Counted from the first letter of the stretch, positions 7,570 through 16,369 are shown. The stretch: DNA of 64,000 nt from Eubacteriales bacterium (GCA_021373115.1 JAJFTI010000009.1:1-64000); one strand, 5' to 3'. Numbers and translations are program-made. The notes: generated from the sequence alone by a model not told the origin.

Positions 7570-8460
7570 TTATTCCCCGGCATCGTCTTTGAGCTCGAGG
7601 ATCGGATCGACAATGACGAAGCGCAGACCGTTTGTGAGGTTGTGCTTGTTATTAACACCACAGGTGCGATACGTGATGATGAACACATCCACATTGGATA
7701 AATCCACCGTGGCATCATAGTTTGCGTAGGTGTAATTCACCCATTCGGTATCGAACAGGATCAAACCGGTATCCTTATCGGACAGGACGACTTCCGCAAT
7801 GCCATTCGTGTCTTCGTCCCCGTAGTGGTTGGGGTCGCCGTTATCAACGCCAATCGAGAAGGTTAGCTTTGAATAGTTCTTTCGCAGGGCATACTCGGCG
7901 GAGAACTCTTTGCAATCATCCCGGAAAATCTGATCGGGCATATCTTCCAAATCCTCTACATAGGTTTCCGCACTGGTTCCGGAAAAGAACAGGCCAATGC
8001 CATACGAGTAGGTTCGGTCGTCGATTCGAAAGGGAGAACGGTCGTCCCATTCGTTGACCGATAGATTGCCGGCCAGCGGTATGATCGGCTCAAGTTCGTC
8101 GAAGCGCAGGATTTGACTCGCCGAAGTACTGCCGGGCTTTGCCGGAGCCGCGGTTGGGGTAACCACGAGAGTCGCCGTCGAGGCTGCCGCTCCAGCAGAA
8201 GCTGCGCTTTCCGGCGGGACGGACAGGTAATTGACCAATACGACAATCGCCGTACAAAAAATCAGGGAAAAAAGTGTCAATAACAAAAAGTTCCGTTTCG
8301 TCGCGGATAAAGCCGGCACCCTTTCGAAACCGGCTGCCGGTTCGGTCTTGCCATTTCTATTCTGGAACTTTTGCGCAAAGATAAAAATGGAACCGGCCAG
8401 GCAGAGCGCCATGATAATGAACAGTGGGATTACGACGGGATGATCCGAAAAAAACTTCAT
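7570..8460 (-). CDS. Membrane protein with extracellular NPCBM-like domain (paralogue 3)
   Basis: 296 residues from the ATG at 8460 (GGAGGAG upstream). Two membrane helices (about 10-30 and 65-90) flank a short charged loop. An Ala/Ser/Thr/Pro-rich linker of about 40 residues follows, then a domain of about 170 residues with the NPCBM pattern: a W-D-D block, YSYGIGL, a strand SKLTFSIGVD and a C-terminal VDPILELKD. NPCBM domains bind glycans, usually in glycosidases, but no enzyme is attached here. Last gene of a three-paralogue operon. Cell-surface glycan sensing or attachment is an inference. Confidence 0.75.
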   Translation of the reverse strand: MKFFSDHPVVIPLFIIMALCLAGSIFIFAQKFQNRNGKTEPAAGFERVPALSATKRNFLLLTLFSLIFCTAIVVLVNYLSVPPESAASAGAAASTATLVVTPTAAPAKPGSTSASQILRFDELEPIIPLAGNLSVNEWDDRSPFRIDDRTYSYGIGLFFSGTSAETYVEDLEDMPDQIFRDDCKEFSAEYALRKNYSKLTFSIGVDNGDPNHYGDEDTNGIAEVVLSDKDTGLILFDTEWVNYTYANYDATVDLSNVDVFIITYRTCGVNNKHNLTNGLRFVIVDPILELKDDAGE

Positions 8461-8571
8461 ATGAGTTCTCCTCCAAAATGAGTTGATAGAGTTATTCGGC
8501 AACAAGTTGGTGCGTTACCACATGAGCCAGCCAATTGAGTCGATGTACAGTTCTTGATTCAAGTTCCGGAT

Positions 8572-9456
8572 TCAATCTTCAACCAGTTTCAGAACCGGAT
8601 TAACAATGACGAATTGCAGCCTGTTTATCGGGCTCTTATGCGGAATGCCGGATGTCCGGAATGTGATGGTTATATTCTCCACGTTCATCAGTGAAATTGT
8701 CTTATCATACAGCGCAAATGAATAATCCACCCAGCCTGAATCGTACAGCTTAGCTCCGCTATTCGAATCGAAGATTACAACCTGCGCAACGCCATTCTTT
8801 TCTTTCAAGCCAAAAAAGGTTGCGTTGCCGTTGTCCGCGCCAACGGAAAAGGTAAGGGACGCGTATTTCGAGCGGAGCGCAAACTCTGAAGAGACCTGCC
8901 GGCAATCATGCCGATCCTTATTATCCGGCGCGTCTTCTGCCAGGACGGGTTCTTCAAATTGTGTTCCGCAGATGCGCATTCCCAACCCGTGCGAATAGCT
9001 GCGGTCATCCAGCGTAAACTCCGTTCCATCGCTCCATGAGCCAAGCAGGAAGTTCTTTGGTTTATCAATCATAGGCGAAAGTTCATCAAGCCAGGCATAT
9101 GTTTTCTTTGGTTCGGACGATGTGCTTTCCGGCTCGTCCGGCGTGGTGGTTATCGCCGCGGAGGGTGTTAGCGTTGCAACGGGAATATCAACCGACGTAA
9201 CGCTGGAACGTTCGGAAGGTTCCGGAGCAAGGGCCAGCCAGATTGCGCAGGCTATTACGAGGGAAAACAGAACGGGGATACCCAGGCTTTGCATGCGTTG
9301 AATGGCTGTTTTTTTGTCTTTGGGAGCGGTTTCCGACTTGCCTTTCTTTTTCGAATCCCGTTTGACAATTCGAAAACAGAGCAAAAAGCCGATCAGCGCG
9401 CAGATAGCAAGTATGATTGGAAATAGAAAACCGGTCTGCTGCAAAATAGAATTCAT
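8572..9456 (-). CDS. Membrane protein with extracellular NPCBM-like domain (paralogue 2)
   Basis: 294 residues; GGGAGGGAT precedes the ATG. Same plan as its neighbours: helix at about 8-28, basic loop, second helix at about 57-77, Ser/Thr/Pro linker, then the NPCBM-like domain with YSHGLGM, a SLTFSVGAD strand and a C-terminal VNPVLKL. Sequence divergence among the three is high outside these motifs, so the duplications are not recent. 111 bases separate it from the next paralogue, with no terminator visible between them. Confidence 0.75.
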   Translation of the reverse strand: MNSILQQTGFLFPIILAICALIGFLLCFRIVKRDSKKKGKSETAPKDKKTAIQRMQSLGIPVLFSLVIACAIWLALAPEPSERSSVTSVDIPVATLTPSAAITTTPDEPESTSSEPKKTYAWLDELSPMIDKPKNFLLGSWSDGTEFTLDDRSYSHGLGMRICGTQFEEPVLAEDAPDNKDRHDCRQVSSEFALRSKYASLTFSVGADNGNATFFGLKEKNGVAQVVIFDSNSGAKLYDSGWVDYSFALYDKTISLMNVENITITFRTSGIPHKSPINRLQFVIVNPVLKLVED

Positions 9457-9532
9457 AAATCCCTCCCGTTATTTATCGAACGCTGACATGCGAGTCCAAC
9501 GAACGAATCGTTCGGTATCCTTCTAAAAAAGA

Positions 9533-10435
9533 TTACGAGCCGTCTTTCAGATACAGTATTGGATCGACGATTGCAAACCGCAGTCCTTCGGTAACCCGTT
9601 TTCCGTCGTACCCGCAGGCCATAACGGTTATTTCGAGCAATTCAACGTTTTCCAGCGGCACCTCCGCTTCGTAGGCTGTATAGGTATAGTCGCACCAACC
9701 CGTATCCATCAGAGGCTTTTTACCGCCATGACTGATGTCGGATAGGATGACCCGACCCCGTCCGTTGGTTTCTTTCGGCCCGTAATAGCGAGCATCGCCC
9801 GCGTCAACGCCCAGGGAAAAGACCAGCTTTGAATATTTCCTGCGCAGCGCGTAAGCGATGGAAGTCTGCTTGCAGTCACGAAGGAAAATGCCGCCGGGGG
9901 ATTCCTCTGCATCTACTGAAATTTCATTTGCCGTTCCGCAAATATACATCCCCACGCCATGTGTATAGTTTCTCTCCCCAATAAGGAATGGTGTTTGATC
10001 GTTCCAGCCGCCGATACAGAAATTATTCTGATAGTCGGTATAGGGCTTCAGATCATCGAACCACACGATCCATTTCGCATGAAGGATATCGGGCGTTTCA
10101 GACGGGAATATAACTTCCTGTGCCGCAGGCTCCGTAGGCGCAGCCGAAAGGGAAGGCGCCGGCGAAGCCGCTGCTTCGGGTTTCACGGATGGATTGCGCA
10201 GAGCAAAAAAAACAATAGCCGCCAGATTGCAAACGAACAGTGCCGCGCAAAGGATCATGCGGATTCCGGATCGTGCGCTTTTCGGGCGAGCGGGCGGCTC
10301 CTTCACGGCATTCGGCAAATACAGCAGAGGCGGTATCGTCTCCTCCTGCTTGCGCTTCGGGATATCTTTTGAGAAGGTAAGGATGAAGAATACGGCGCTT
10401 ATTGCAAGAAGCGTAACAGCTAAAACAACCAGCAT
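9533..10435 (-). CDS. Membrane protein with extracellular NPCBM-like domain (paralogue 1)
   Basis: 300 residues, first gene of the trio, with AGGTAGGA before the ATG at 10435. It starts directly with a helix (residues 2-22), has a basic/proline loop, a second helix at about 60-82, an Ala/Pro/Ser linker and the NPCBM-like domain (YTHGVGM, SKLVFSLGVD, VDPILYLKD). A cysteine pair (DC...ACG) in the domain has equivalents in the paralogues at 7570 and partly at 8572. Downstream of a NahK-like kinase and GH3 glycosidase on the same strand, which supports a role in glycan use, although a terminator lies between. Confidence 0.75.
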   Translation of the reverse strand: MLVVLAVTLLAISAVFFILTFSKDIPKRKQEETIPPLLYLPNAVKEPPARPKSARSGIRMILCAALFVCNLAAIVFFALRNPSVKPEAAASPAPSLSAAPTEPAAQEVIFPSETPDILHAKWIVWFDDLKPYTDYQNNFCIGGWNDQTPFLIGERNYTHGVGMYICGTANEISVDAEESPGGIFLRDCKQTSIAYALRRKYSKLVFSLGVDAGDARYYGPKETNGRGRVILSDISHGGKKPLMDTGWCDYTYTAYEAEVPLENVELLEITVMACGYDGKRVTEGLRFAIVDPILYLKDGS

Positions 10436-10484
10436 ACGATCCTACCTGCAACCTTGTTTATTCTCCTGGAATCACTAGTGAAAA

Positions 10485-10513
10485 ATGTTAACATACTTAA
10501 AAAATCACGTCAA
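10485..10513 (-). promoter_or_regulatory. Promoter of the NPCBM trio
   Basis: On the minus strand TTGACG (10513-10508), 17 bases, TAACAT (10490-10485), just past the preceding gene's terminator. Confidence 0.6.
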
Positions 10514-10515
10514 AT

Positions 10516-10557
10516 AAACCGCGAAATTCCCTAATAATCATTGGGGTTACGCGGTTT
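10516..10557 (-). terminator. Terminator after the NahK-like kinase
   Basis: AAACCGCG/CGCGGTTT arms (10550-10557 and 10516-10523) enclose a loop with a further CCC/GGG pairing; the minus-strand 3' side continues with TTTATTT. Confidence 0.65.
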
Positions 10558-10592
10558 TACGCTAAAATTCGATTTTACAAACAGGAGGGGAA

Positions 10593-11666
10593 TTACTCTT
10601 TTGAAACGTGTAAAACGATCCGGCCAACGATCCTTCGCATCTCGTCCCAATGGGAATCCATTTCCCGGACGAGCTGCAGCTGTGTGCGCGCGCGGTCCAG
10701 ATTCTGGCCTTCGCGCGAAACGTGAAAATACACATCGCCGGCAAGATGATCCGCAAGAAAACGCATTCCGCATTCCAGCGTCATCATTTTTGCGCCGACG
10801 GGAAGCATGTCGATTTCGGTCTTCGTCAGACTCCCGCCACAGGTGGATAAATAACCGCGCACATACGTTTCATACAGGTCAAGGTCGAAATGGACGCGGC
10901 TGAGATCCTGCTCGTCTTCCGCGGCGGTGGACGCGCCAAATCGAATGGCGTCCCCAAAGTCGTTTACCGAAAGCCCAGGCATGACCGTGTCAAGGTCGAT
11001 GATGCAGAGCGCTTTTTTCGTCTCCGCATCGAACAGCACGTTGTTGATCTTGGTGTCGTTATGCGTCACACGCAGCGGCAGATCGCCGCTTGCCTGAAGA
11101 TCGGTCAGGGTATGGAGAAACGATTCGCAGCCGAGCGCAACATCGATTTCGCGCTGTACGTTTGCGCGCCTGCCGGATGCGTTTTCCTCTATGGCACGTA
11201 CAAGCGCGGCGTACCGCGCGGGCGTATCGTGAAAGTGAGGGATTGTTTCCGCCAGCTGTTCGGCGGGAAAATCCGAAAGCTGATTCTGAAAGCGCCCGAA
11301 CGCAACAGCGCTCTCACAGAAAAGCGCCTGATCCGCCGTTTGATAGCAAACGCTGTTTTGCACCAGATCATAAACGCGCCAGTATTCGCCGTTCTCAACG
11401 ACGTAACTCATGCCGTTCTGCGTTGGAACGAGGCGTAAAACCCCGCGCGGATCGGATACCTTGTTCCTAAGGTGCGCCGTTACCAGCTCGATATTGCGCA
11501 TCAGCGGGACCGGCTCGCGAAACACCGCCGTATTGATTTGCTGCAGAATGTAACGGGCGCCGTTTTCGCAAACGACAAGCTGCGTACCGTTGATATGGCC
11601 GCTGCCATAGGGTTCGCAGGAGACGGGCGCCGCAGAGAGAGCAAAACGGGAAAGAACGGAATGCAT
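10593..11666 (-). CDS. NahK-like N-acetylhexosamine kinase (APH family)
   Basis: 357 residues, close to NahK (about 360). The aminoglycoside-phosphotransferase fold is shown by THNDTKINNVL (catalytic Asp and metal-binding Asn) and IDLDTVMPG (metal-binding Asp). An N-terminal GSGHINGT loop corresponds to the nucleotide-binding region. NahK enzymes phosphorylate GlcNAc/GalNAc at C1 in the lacto-N-biose pathway. The start at 11666 is preferred over 11687 because GGAGGTC lies 7 bases upstream. It follows a GH3 glycosidase on the same strand, which could release its substrate. The specific sugar is not certain. Confidence 0.8.
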   Translation of the reverse strand: MHSVLSRFALSAAPVSCEPYGSGHINGTQLVVCENGARYILQQINTAVFREPVPLMRNIELVTAHLRNKVSDPRGVLRLVPTQNGMSYVVENGEYWRVYDLVQNSVCYQTADQALFCESAVAFGRFQNQLSDFPAEQLAETIPHFHDTPARYAALVRAIEENASGRRANVQREIDVALGCESFLHTLTDLQASGDLPLRVTHNDTKINNVLFDAETKKALCIIDLDTVMPGLSVNDFGDAIRFGASTAAEDEQDLSRVHFDLDLYETYVRGYLSTCGGSLTKTEIDMLPVGAKMMTLECGMRFLADHLAGDVYFHVSREGQNLDRARTQLQLVREMDSHWDEMRRIVGRIVLHVSKE

Positions 11667-11761
11667 CAAATGACCTCCGTGCAACATGAAATCGTATTTT
11701 TCTCAAACGAACCGGTTTACCGGAGCAATTCCGGCTTCGATACGGCAGGAATAAGATTTTT

Positions 11762-14167
11762 TCAGGATCGCTCGGTCAGCATATGGCGAATCCCCTGAAA
11801 CAGATGATGGTTGAGAATAAGGACCAAACCTTCAATGATGCGCGGGGGAACGCCGCCCCCCTCCATACTCATCATGCGAAGGGGAGAAGTGAAGAGCACG
11901 TGTTCGACAATCTCGCTGCCCACCTCGTCGGTATTCGCCATTCGCTTTGCGATTCGTCTGCCAACAAAAACGAGAAGGCGGCCAAACAGCGAATCCTGCG
12001 TTTCCTCCAGCGTTGCGTTCAGGGTATGCGGCTCGCCTTTCTGCCGTTCCCGCGGGGGAATCGGGCGCCCGAGCACGGCGGCAAACGAATCGTCCGGAAC
12101 ATGCATTCCATTGGACAGATCGTAATAGCAAGGCGCGCTGGCGCGGAGATCCGGACGATGCCGATCCTCGTCCGCTTCCGCCTCGATGACCGTTTTCAAC
12201 CGGATATCGCGGCAGGACGCGCTGAGCCGAATCTCATAGGATCCGCCTTCCACGCGCCAGTCCGAAGCAACCGCATCATAATAACACAGATCGCGGCGGC
12301 TGAGAAGAAACGAGACGGTTTTCGTTTCTCCGGGATTCAGAAAAACCTTCTCAAACCCTTTTAGCTCCTGCTCGGCGGTAAACAGAACCCTGGAACGATG
12401 CGAAACATAAAGCTGCACGGTTTCGCTGCCCGCGCGCCTGCCGCTGTTCGTAACGTCGCAGGAAACGCGGAGCGTTTCGCCAACGTTCATCGTATTGCCG
12501 CTGATCTGGAGATTGCCATAGGAAAAGGAGGTATACGAAAGCCCGTAACCAAACGGATAGCGGACGGACATTTTGGCCGTATCATAATAACGATAGCCAA
12601 CAAAAATGCTTTCGCGATATTCCACCGTACGAGGATATCCGGGAAAATAGGCATAGGAAGGGACGTCCTCCAGCCTGAACGGCCAGCTCTCTGCGAGTTT
12701 ACCGGAAGGATAGACTTTGCCAAGGATGAGATCCGCGACCGCACCTCCGACCGACTGACCGCCCAGGTACATCAGCAGGATCGCTTTTGCATCCGCTTCC
12801 CAGCTTAAATCCATGACCGAACCGCCCGAAAGCACAACCACGACGTTGGAATTGACCGCGTGAACGCGGCGCACGAGCTCTACATGGCTTTCCGGAAGGA
12901 ACAGCTCTTCGCGGTCGAACCCTTCGGACTCAAATCGATCCGGCAGTCCGATGAACAGAAGCGCCGCATCCGCGCTGCGCGCAACCTCGCAGGCTTCGCG
13001 GAGGAGCGCTTCATCCGGATGATCGCTCGCTTCGCGATATCCTTCGGCGAATTCGGCGCGCAGGCCGAGTTTTACCAGCTCATCCAGCGGACAGTCCAAA
13101 TGAAGGGGCACGACCTTGCTGCTGCCGGAACCCTGATACCGGGGCGTTTTTGCAAACGCGCCAAGCACGGCGACGCGCGCGCCCGCTTTCAGAGGGAGCA
13201 GGTTTTGATTGTTCTTCAGCAGCACCGCGCTGGAATAGGCGGCTTCTCGCGCGAGCGCCCGGTGCGCAGCCTCGTCGAAGGCACAGGGTGCGGCGTCTTG
13301 CGTCTTCAGCGCGAGCTCGACGACACGCGCCGCGCACTGATCCACCGCCGCTTCCGGCAGCGCGCCGGTACGGACGGCTTTTTCCACCAGTTGGTCGTGA
13401 TAGCTGCCGACAAACGGCATTTCAAGATCGAGCCCGGCGGAAACTCCGGTCACGCGGTCGTTTACCGCGCCCCAGTCCGACATGACAAGGCCGCGAAAGC
13501 CGAATTTTGTGCGGAGCACGTCGGTCAGCAGCCATTCGTTATCGCTGGCGTTTACGCCCTTGACGCGGTTATAGGAGCACATCACCGTCCAGGGCTGCTC
13601 GATTTGAAGCGCGCGCTCAAAGCCGGAGAGATAGATTTCGAACATGGCTCGCTCATCCGCAACCGCGTCAACGGTTAAGCGGCGAAGCTCCTGGTTATTC
13701 AGCGCAAAGTGCTTCATGCTCGTGCCAACGTGTTCGCCCTGTACGCCGGCGATATATGCACCCGCGAGCTCGCCGGAAACGACGGGATCCTCGCTGAAGT
13801 ATTCAAAGTTTCGGCCGCAAAGCGGGCTGCGCTTGATATTTAGTCCGGGGCCGAGCAAAACGGCAACGCCGTTTGCGCGAGCTTCCGTTGCGAGCGCCGC
13901 GCCGACGCGCCGGAGCAGACTGCGGTCAAACGAGCAGGCAAGCGCCGCGGCGGTTGGGAAGCAGGTGGCGGGCACGGTGTATTTTCCGCCGTTTGCATCC
14001 GCCGTTTCTTTTCGCAGCCCGTGCGGGCCGTCCGAAACGGCAACGCTTTGCAGACCAAGCCGGGAAATACTTTTTGTATGCCAGTTGTCCGCGCCGCTAA
14101 GCAGGCTTGCTTTTTCCGCAAGCGTCATTTCCGAAACAAGGGCATGCGCCTGAGCCTGAATGTCCAT
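11762..14167 (-). CDS. Glycoside hydrolase family 3 (beta-glucosidase-like)
   Basis: 801 residues. The N-terminal TIM barrel carries the nucleophile Asp in VMSDWGAV and the substrate-binding DGPHG and KHFALNNQE motifs. The second alpha/beta domain contains SGSSKV and GLPDRFESEG, where the acid/base normally lies. A fibronectin III-like domain follows (about 560-680), then a C-terminal extension of about 110 residues. No signal peptide, so probably cytoplasmic. The start at 14167 has AGGAGGT; the frame continues upstream without support. A TATAAT box lies at 14197-14192. Bglu, xylosidase or related activities cannot be told apart. Confidence 0.88.
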   Translation of the reverse strand: MDIQAQAHALVSEMTLAEKASLLSGADNWHTKSISRLGLQSVAVSDGPHGLRKETADANGGKYTVPATCFPTAAALACSFDRSLLRRVGAALATEARANGVAVLLGPGLNIKRSPLCGRNFEYFSEDPVVSGELAGAYIAGVQGEHVGTSMKHFALNNQELRRLTVDAVADERAMFEIYLSGFERALQIEQPWTVMCSYNRVKGVNASDNEWLLTDVLRTKFGFRGLVMSDWGAVNDRVTGVSAGLDLEMPFVGSYHDQLVEKAVRTGALPEAAVDQCAARVVELALKTQDAAPCAFDEAAHRALAREAAYSSAVLLKNNQNLLPLKAGARVAVLGAFAKTPRYQGSGSSKVVPLHLDCPLDELVKLGLRAEFAEGYREASDHPDEALLREACEVARSADAALLFIGLPDRFESEGFDREELFLPESHVELVRRVHAVNSNVVVVLSGGSVMDLSWEADAKAILLMYLGGQSVGGAVADLILGKVYPSGKLAESWPFRLEDVPSYAYFPGYPRTVEYRESIFVGYRYYDTAKMSVRYPFGYGLSYTSFSYGNLQISGNTMNVGETLRVSCDVTNSGRRAGSETVQLYVSHRSRVLFTAEQELKGFEKVFLNPGETKTVSFLLSRRDLCYYDAVASDWRVEGGSYEIRLSASCRDIRLKTVIEAEADEDRHRPDLRASAPCYYDLSNGMHVPDDSFAAVLGRPIPPRERQKGEPHTLNATLEETQDSLFGRLLVFVGRRIAKRMANTDEVGSEIVEHVLFTSPLRMMSMEGGGVPPRIIEGLVLILNHHLFQGIRHMLTERS

Positions 14168-14338
14168 ACCGCTACCTCCTGCACTGCGGAAATTATACCA
14201 CGCAACCCTTTGCGCAGAAAAGAACTGCATGTATAAATTGCGCTGTATTTTGCGAGTGCCGGGAACGAAGCGCGCGGATGAGAAACGGATCAACGCTGGC
14301 TAAACGGCATAATATTACAATATAGTTACATAAGTATA
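14168..14338. other. Divergent intergenic region
   Basis: It separates the minus-strand GH3 gene from the plus-strand riboswitch unit. Apart from the GH3 -10 box (14192-14197) I see no gene; an AT-rich stretch around 14310-14350 runs into the riboswitch promoter. Confidence 0.6.
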
Positions 14339-14367
14339 TTGACATATATTGATCAATGTGATATCCT
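14339..14367 (+). promoter_or_regulatory. Promoter of the c-di-GMP riboswitch operon
   Basis: TTGACA (14339-14344), 17 bases, TATCCT (14362-14367). The start near 14374 leaves the whole aptamer in the leader. Confidence 0.75.
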
Positions 14368-14379
14368 CGCTTCAGGTTT

Positions 14380-14480
14380 AGGAGCAACTCCCACGAAAAG
14401 GCAAAACCCGTGAAAGCGGGCGACGCAAAGCTAAAGGGCCTAACGGCGTGAATACGCCCAAGGCAGCCAGCTGCCGAATT
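14380..14480 (+). promoter_or_regulatory. c-di-GMP-I (GEMM) riboswitch aptamer
   Basis: Conserved GEMM-I blocks occur in order: CACGAAAAGGCAAAACC (14392-14408), a hairpin CCCGT-GAAA-GCGGG with the GNRA tetraloop, GACGCAAAGC then GGGCCTAA (14422-14443), a variable hairpin GGCGT/ACGCC, and AAGGCAGCCAGCTGCCGAA (14460-14478), which is typical of clostridial members. It binds cyclic di-GMP between the two long helices. A terminator-like hairpin lies 50 bases downstream and a Shine-Dalgarno-masking hairpin beyond that. Confidence 0.92.
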
Positions 14481-14528
14481 GAGTATCCGACCGCTGTCTG
14501 TGTTTTATTGCGGAACGTATGCTTTTTT

Positions 14529-14565
14529 GGCAGCCTGGCGAAGGATTGGCGGGCTGTCTTTTCTT
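14529..14565 (+). terminator. Candidate riboswitch-controlled terminator
   Basis: GGCAGCC (14529-14535) pairs with GGCTGTC (14552-14558), followed by TTTTCTTCT. The same heptamer GGCAGCC occurs in the aptamer (14462-14468), so the 3' arm could pair with either, a plausible switch. Confidence 0.55.
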
Positions 14566-14580
14566 CTATCCGTGCGGAGA

Positions 14581-14614
14581 CCTCCGAGCCGAAAACAATT
14601 TTGTTTCGGAGGGG
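14581..14614 (+). promoter_or_regulatory. Hairpin masking the ribosome binding site
   Basis: CCTCCGA (14581-14587) is perfectly complementary to TCGGAGG (14606-14612), which contains the Shine-Dalgarno of the next gene. CCGAAA (14589-14594) with TTTCGG (14604-14609) is a competing pairing. Confidence 0.55.
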
Positions 14615-14621
14615 TTTCACC

Positions 14622-14996
14622 ATGAAAAAAAGGATATTGAGCATCCTGGTTCTCGTTATGCTACTCGTAATGCTGATTCCGAACGTTGCAAACGCGGCAG
14701 GGAACGGCGTTGCGGTTCCGGTTGCCGGAAAAGTGCAGCCATATTCGGACGAGCAGTTTGCGCAGCTTGAGAAGATGGTAAATAAAGCGAATATGAAGAT
14801 CGAAAATGCGGTGAAGAATGCGCAGAATACGCCATTTGACGACGTAGCCGGGCTGCTTGCGTATGTGGACGGAATCGTTGCCGATGTGATGGCTTATGCA
14901 AATTCGATTGGCGCGATTGTCGTTTGCGAGTATACGTTATATAATATTGACGGACAAAATGTGATGATCGATCCGCTTCGCATTATTCCATTATAA
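14622..14996 (+). CDS. Small secreted protein under c-di-GMP riboswitch control
   Basis: 124 residues. A clear signal peptide (MKKR, a hydrophobic core, cleavage near ANA-AG at about residue 26) leaves about 98 residues. The mature part is mostly helical: a short N-terminal stretch ending VQPYSDEQ, then an amphipathic helical region (QLEKMVNKANMKIENAVKNA) and a C-terminal hydrophobic stretch with YTLYNIDGQN. One cysteine only. I do not recognise a family. First gene of the riboswitch unit; the longer frame upstream overlaps the aptamer and is rejected. c-di-GMP control suggests a role in surface attachment, motility or matrix, which is inference. Confidence 0.8.
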   Translation: MKKRILSILVLVMLLVMLIPNVANAAGNGVAVPVAGKVQPYSDEQFAQLEKMVNKANMKIENAVKNAQNTPFDDVAGLLAYVDGIVADVMAYANSIGAIVVCEYTLYNIDGQNVMIDPLRIIPL

Positions 14997-15037
14997 GTTC
15001 TGCAGGTTCGCCAACGGCGATTTGGAAAGGGAACGAG

Positions 15038-15400
15038 ATGATCGCATCCGCTGCGGACTTCGGCTGCATTTTCGGCAGATACGCCGGCCAGATGATGGAG
15101 ATATGCCGCCGTATATACGCGCTTGCAGATGTGGATCGGATCGTACTGTTTGGTTCCTATGCGAAAGGGTGCCAGAGCGAGAACAGCGATATTGATCTGG
15201 CGGTATTTTTCAATTGTAATGATGCGCGTCTGCTGGGGCGATATCGCCAGCTGGCGCGCATTTGCGCAAATGAGGAAATCGATATTCAGGTTCAGCCGTT
15301 TCACGCCTATGAATTATTTACGCCATGTGGTATTATTGAAGAGATTTTGGAGCATGGCATTGAGCTGCACGTAAGAGAAGGCGAATGCGAACAGGGGTAA
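15038..15400 (+). CDS. MNT-type minimal nucleotidyltransferase
   Basis: 120 residues. The Pol-beta fold signature GSYAKG-x5-SDIDL is intact, with a third acidic residue in EIDIQVQ. Such proteins transfer nucleotides to proteins; MntA-type members AMPylate and silence a HEPN partner. It lies 41 bases after the secreted protein gene with GGAAAGGG as ribosome site and 18 bases before the HD-GYP gene. A HEPN gene follows two genes later, so the pair seems split by the phosphodiesterase gene. Whether it acts as antitoxin here is not known. Confidence 0.85.
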   Translation: MIASAADFGCIFGRYAGQMMEICRRIYALADVDRIVLFGSYAKGCQSENSDIDLAVFFNCNDARLLGRYRQLARICANEEIDIQVQPFHAYELFTPCGIIEEILEHGIELHVREGECEQG

Positions 15401-15418
15401 AAAAATCGCAGTTCGTCT

Positions 15419-16369
15419 ATGGGTGATGGAATGGATGGAATACAGTTTAACCGAATAGGCGCAGCCAGCGCGCCTACCAATGAAAATGAAGCGGTTACTA
15501 CGCTGCTTGCCAAACAGGGTGAGCTGGAGATCATGCTTCACAATATCGGCGGCGAATCAGTCGTATGGCTTACTCCGGCGAAGGACACCTCCGCGATTGA
15601 GTTCTTTTTTGTACACGAAGGCGGAGTCGATCTTGCCCTGGATGACGGATTGGTTTCGCTGGAGACGGGGGAATCCTTCACCGTTTGCGGCCTGACGCGG
15701 GATATCCCCGTGAAGCTGCACGGAGACACAAGGATTCTCTATGTTACAAGTTGTCCGTCGTTTGCCTCTTTTCAACGGTTCGAGGAAAGCCTGGTTGCGC
15801 TGTTAATGCGCGTAAACGAAAAGGATCATTACACCTACCGCCACAGCGGAGCGGTTCTGCGCTTTTCGCTCGCATTGTACGACGCAATGGGCGAGGACGC
15901 TCCCGCCGTTGCGAGGGACGATCTTGCGGTAGCCGCGTTGTTCCATGATGTTGGGAAATGCTTTGTGCCCGTCGAGATTCTGCAAAAACCGGGCAGACTG
16001 GAGCAGGAGGAGCTGCGGTATATTCTGCGGCACCCGGTGGACAGCGGGCGGATGCTGCTGCAGGAGTTCGGCGAACAGATTGCCGAGATTGCGCGCAACC
16101 ACCACGAACGCATGGACGGCAGCGGATATCCGCGCGGGTTAAGCGGAGAGGATATCAGCTTCGCTTCCCAAATTGTTGCGGTTGCGGATGTATTTGACGC
16201 GATGACGAGCGATCGGGGATACAATGAAGTCAAGACGAGCGAAGCGGCCGCGGAGGAACTCGTTTCCCTGAGCAGACAGTTCAATCAAAAGATTACGCTC
16301 GTGCTAAAGCGGCTCGTAGCGGACGGAACGTTGAATAAAGAGGAGCACGAATTGCATGAACAGGCTTGA
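15419..16369 (+). CDS. Cupin/HD-GYP cyclic di-GMP phosphodiesterase
   Basis: 316 residues. Residues about 1-115 form a cupin-like beta domain (FFFVHEGGVDLALDDG, then a GESF turn). The HD-GYP domain follows from about 125: RHSGAV, HDVGK, RHPVDSG, NHHERMDGSGYP and DVFDAMTS, all with metal and catalytic residues kept, so it is probably active on c-di-GMP. No membrane segment. The start is uncertain (15419 or 15431; both lack a strong ribosome site). It sits in the unit controlled by the c-di-GMP riboswitch, giving a possible feedback loop. Its stop region overlaps the HEPN gene by 14 bases. Confidence 0.9.
   Translation: MGDGMDGIQFNRIGAASAPTNENEAVTTLLAKQGELEIMLHNIGGESVVWLTPAKDTSAIEFFFVHEGGVDLALDDGLVSLETGESFTVCGLTRDIPVKLHGDTRILYVTSCPSFASFQRFEESLVALLMRVNEKDHYTYRHSGAVLRFSLALYDAMGEDAPAVARDDLAVAALFHDVGKCFVPVEILQKPGRLEQEELRYILRHPVDSGRMLLQEFGEQIAEIARNHHERMDGSGYPRGLSGEDISFASQIVAVADVFDAMTSDRGYNEVKTSEAAAEELVSLSRQFNQKITLVLKRLVADGTLNKEEHELHEQA

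Noticed and set aside
14448..14621. N-terminal extension of the secreted protein
   Set aside because: It overlaps the riboswitch aptamer; the signal peptide starts at 14622.
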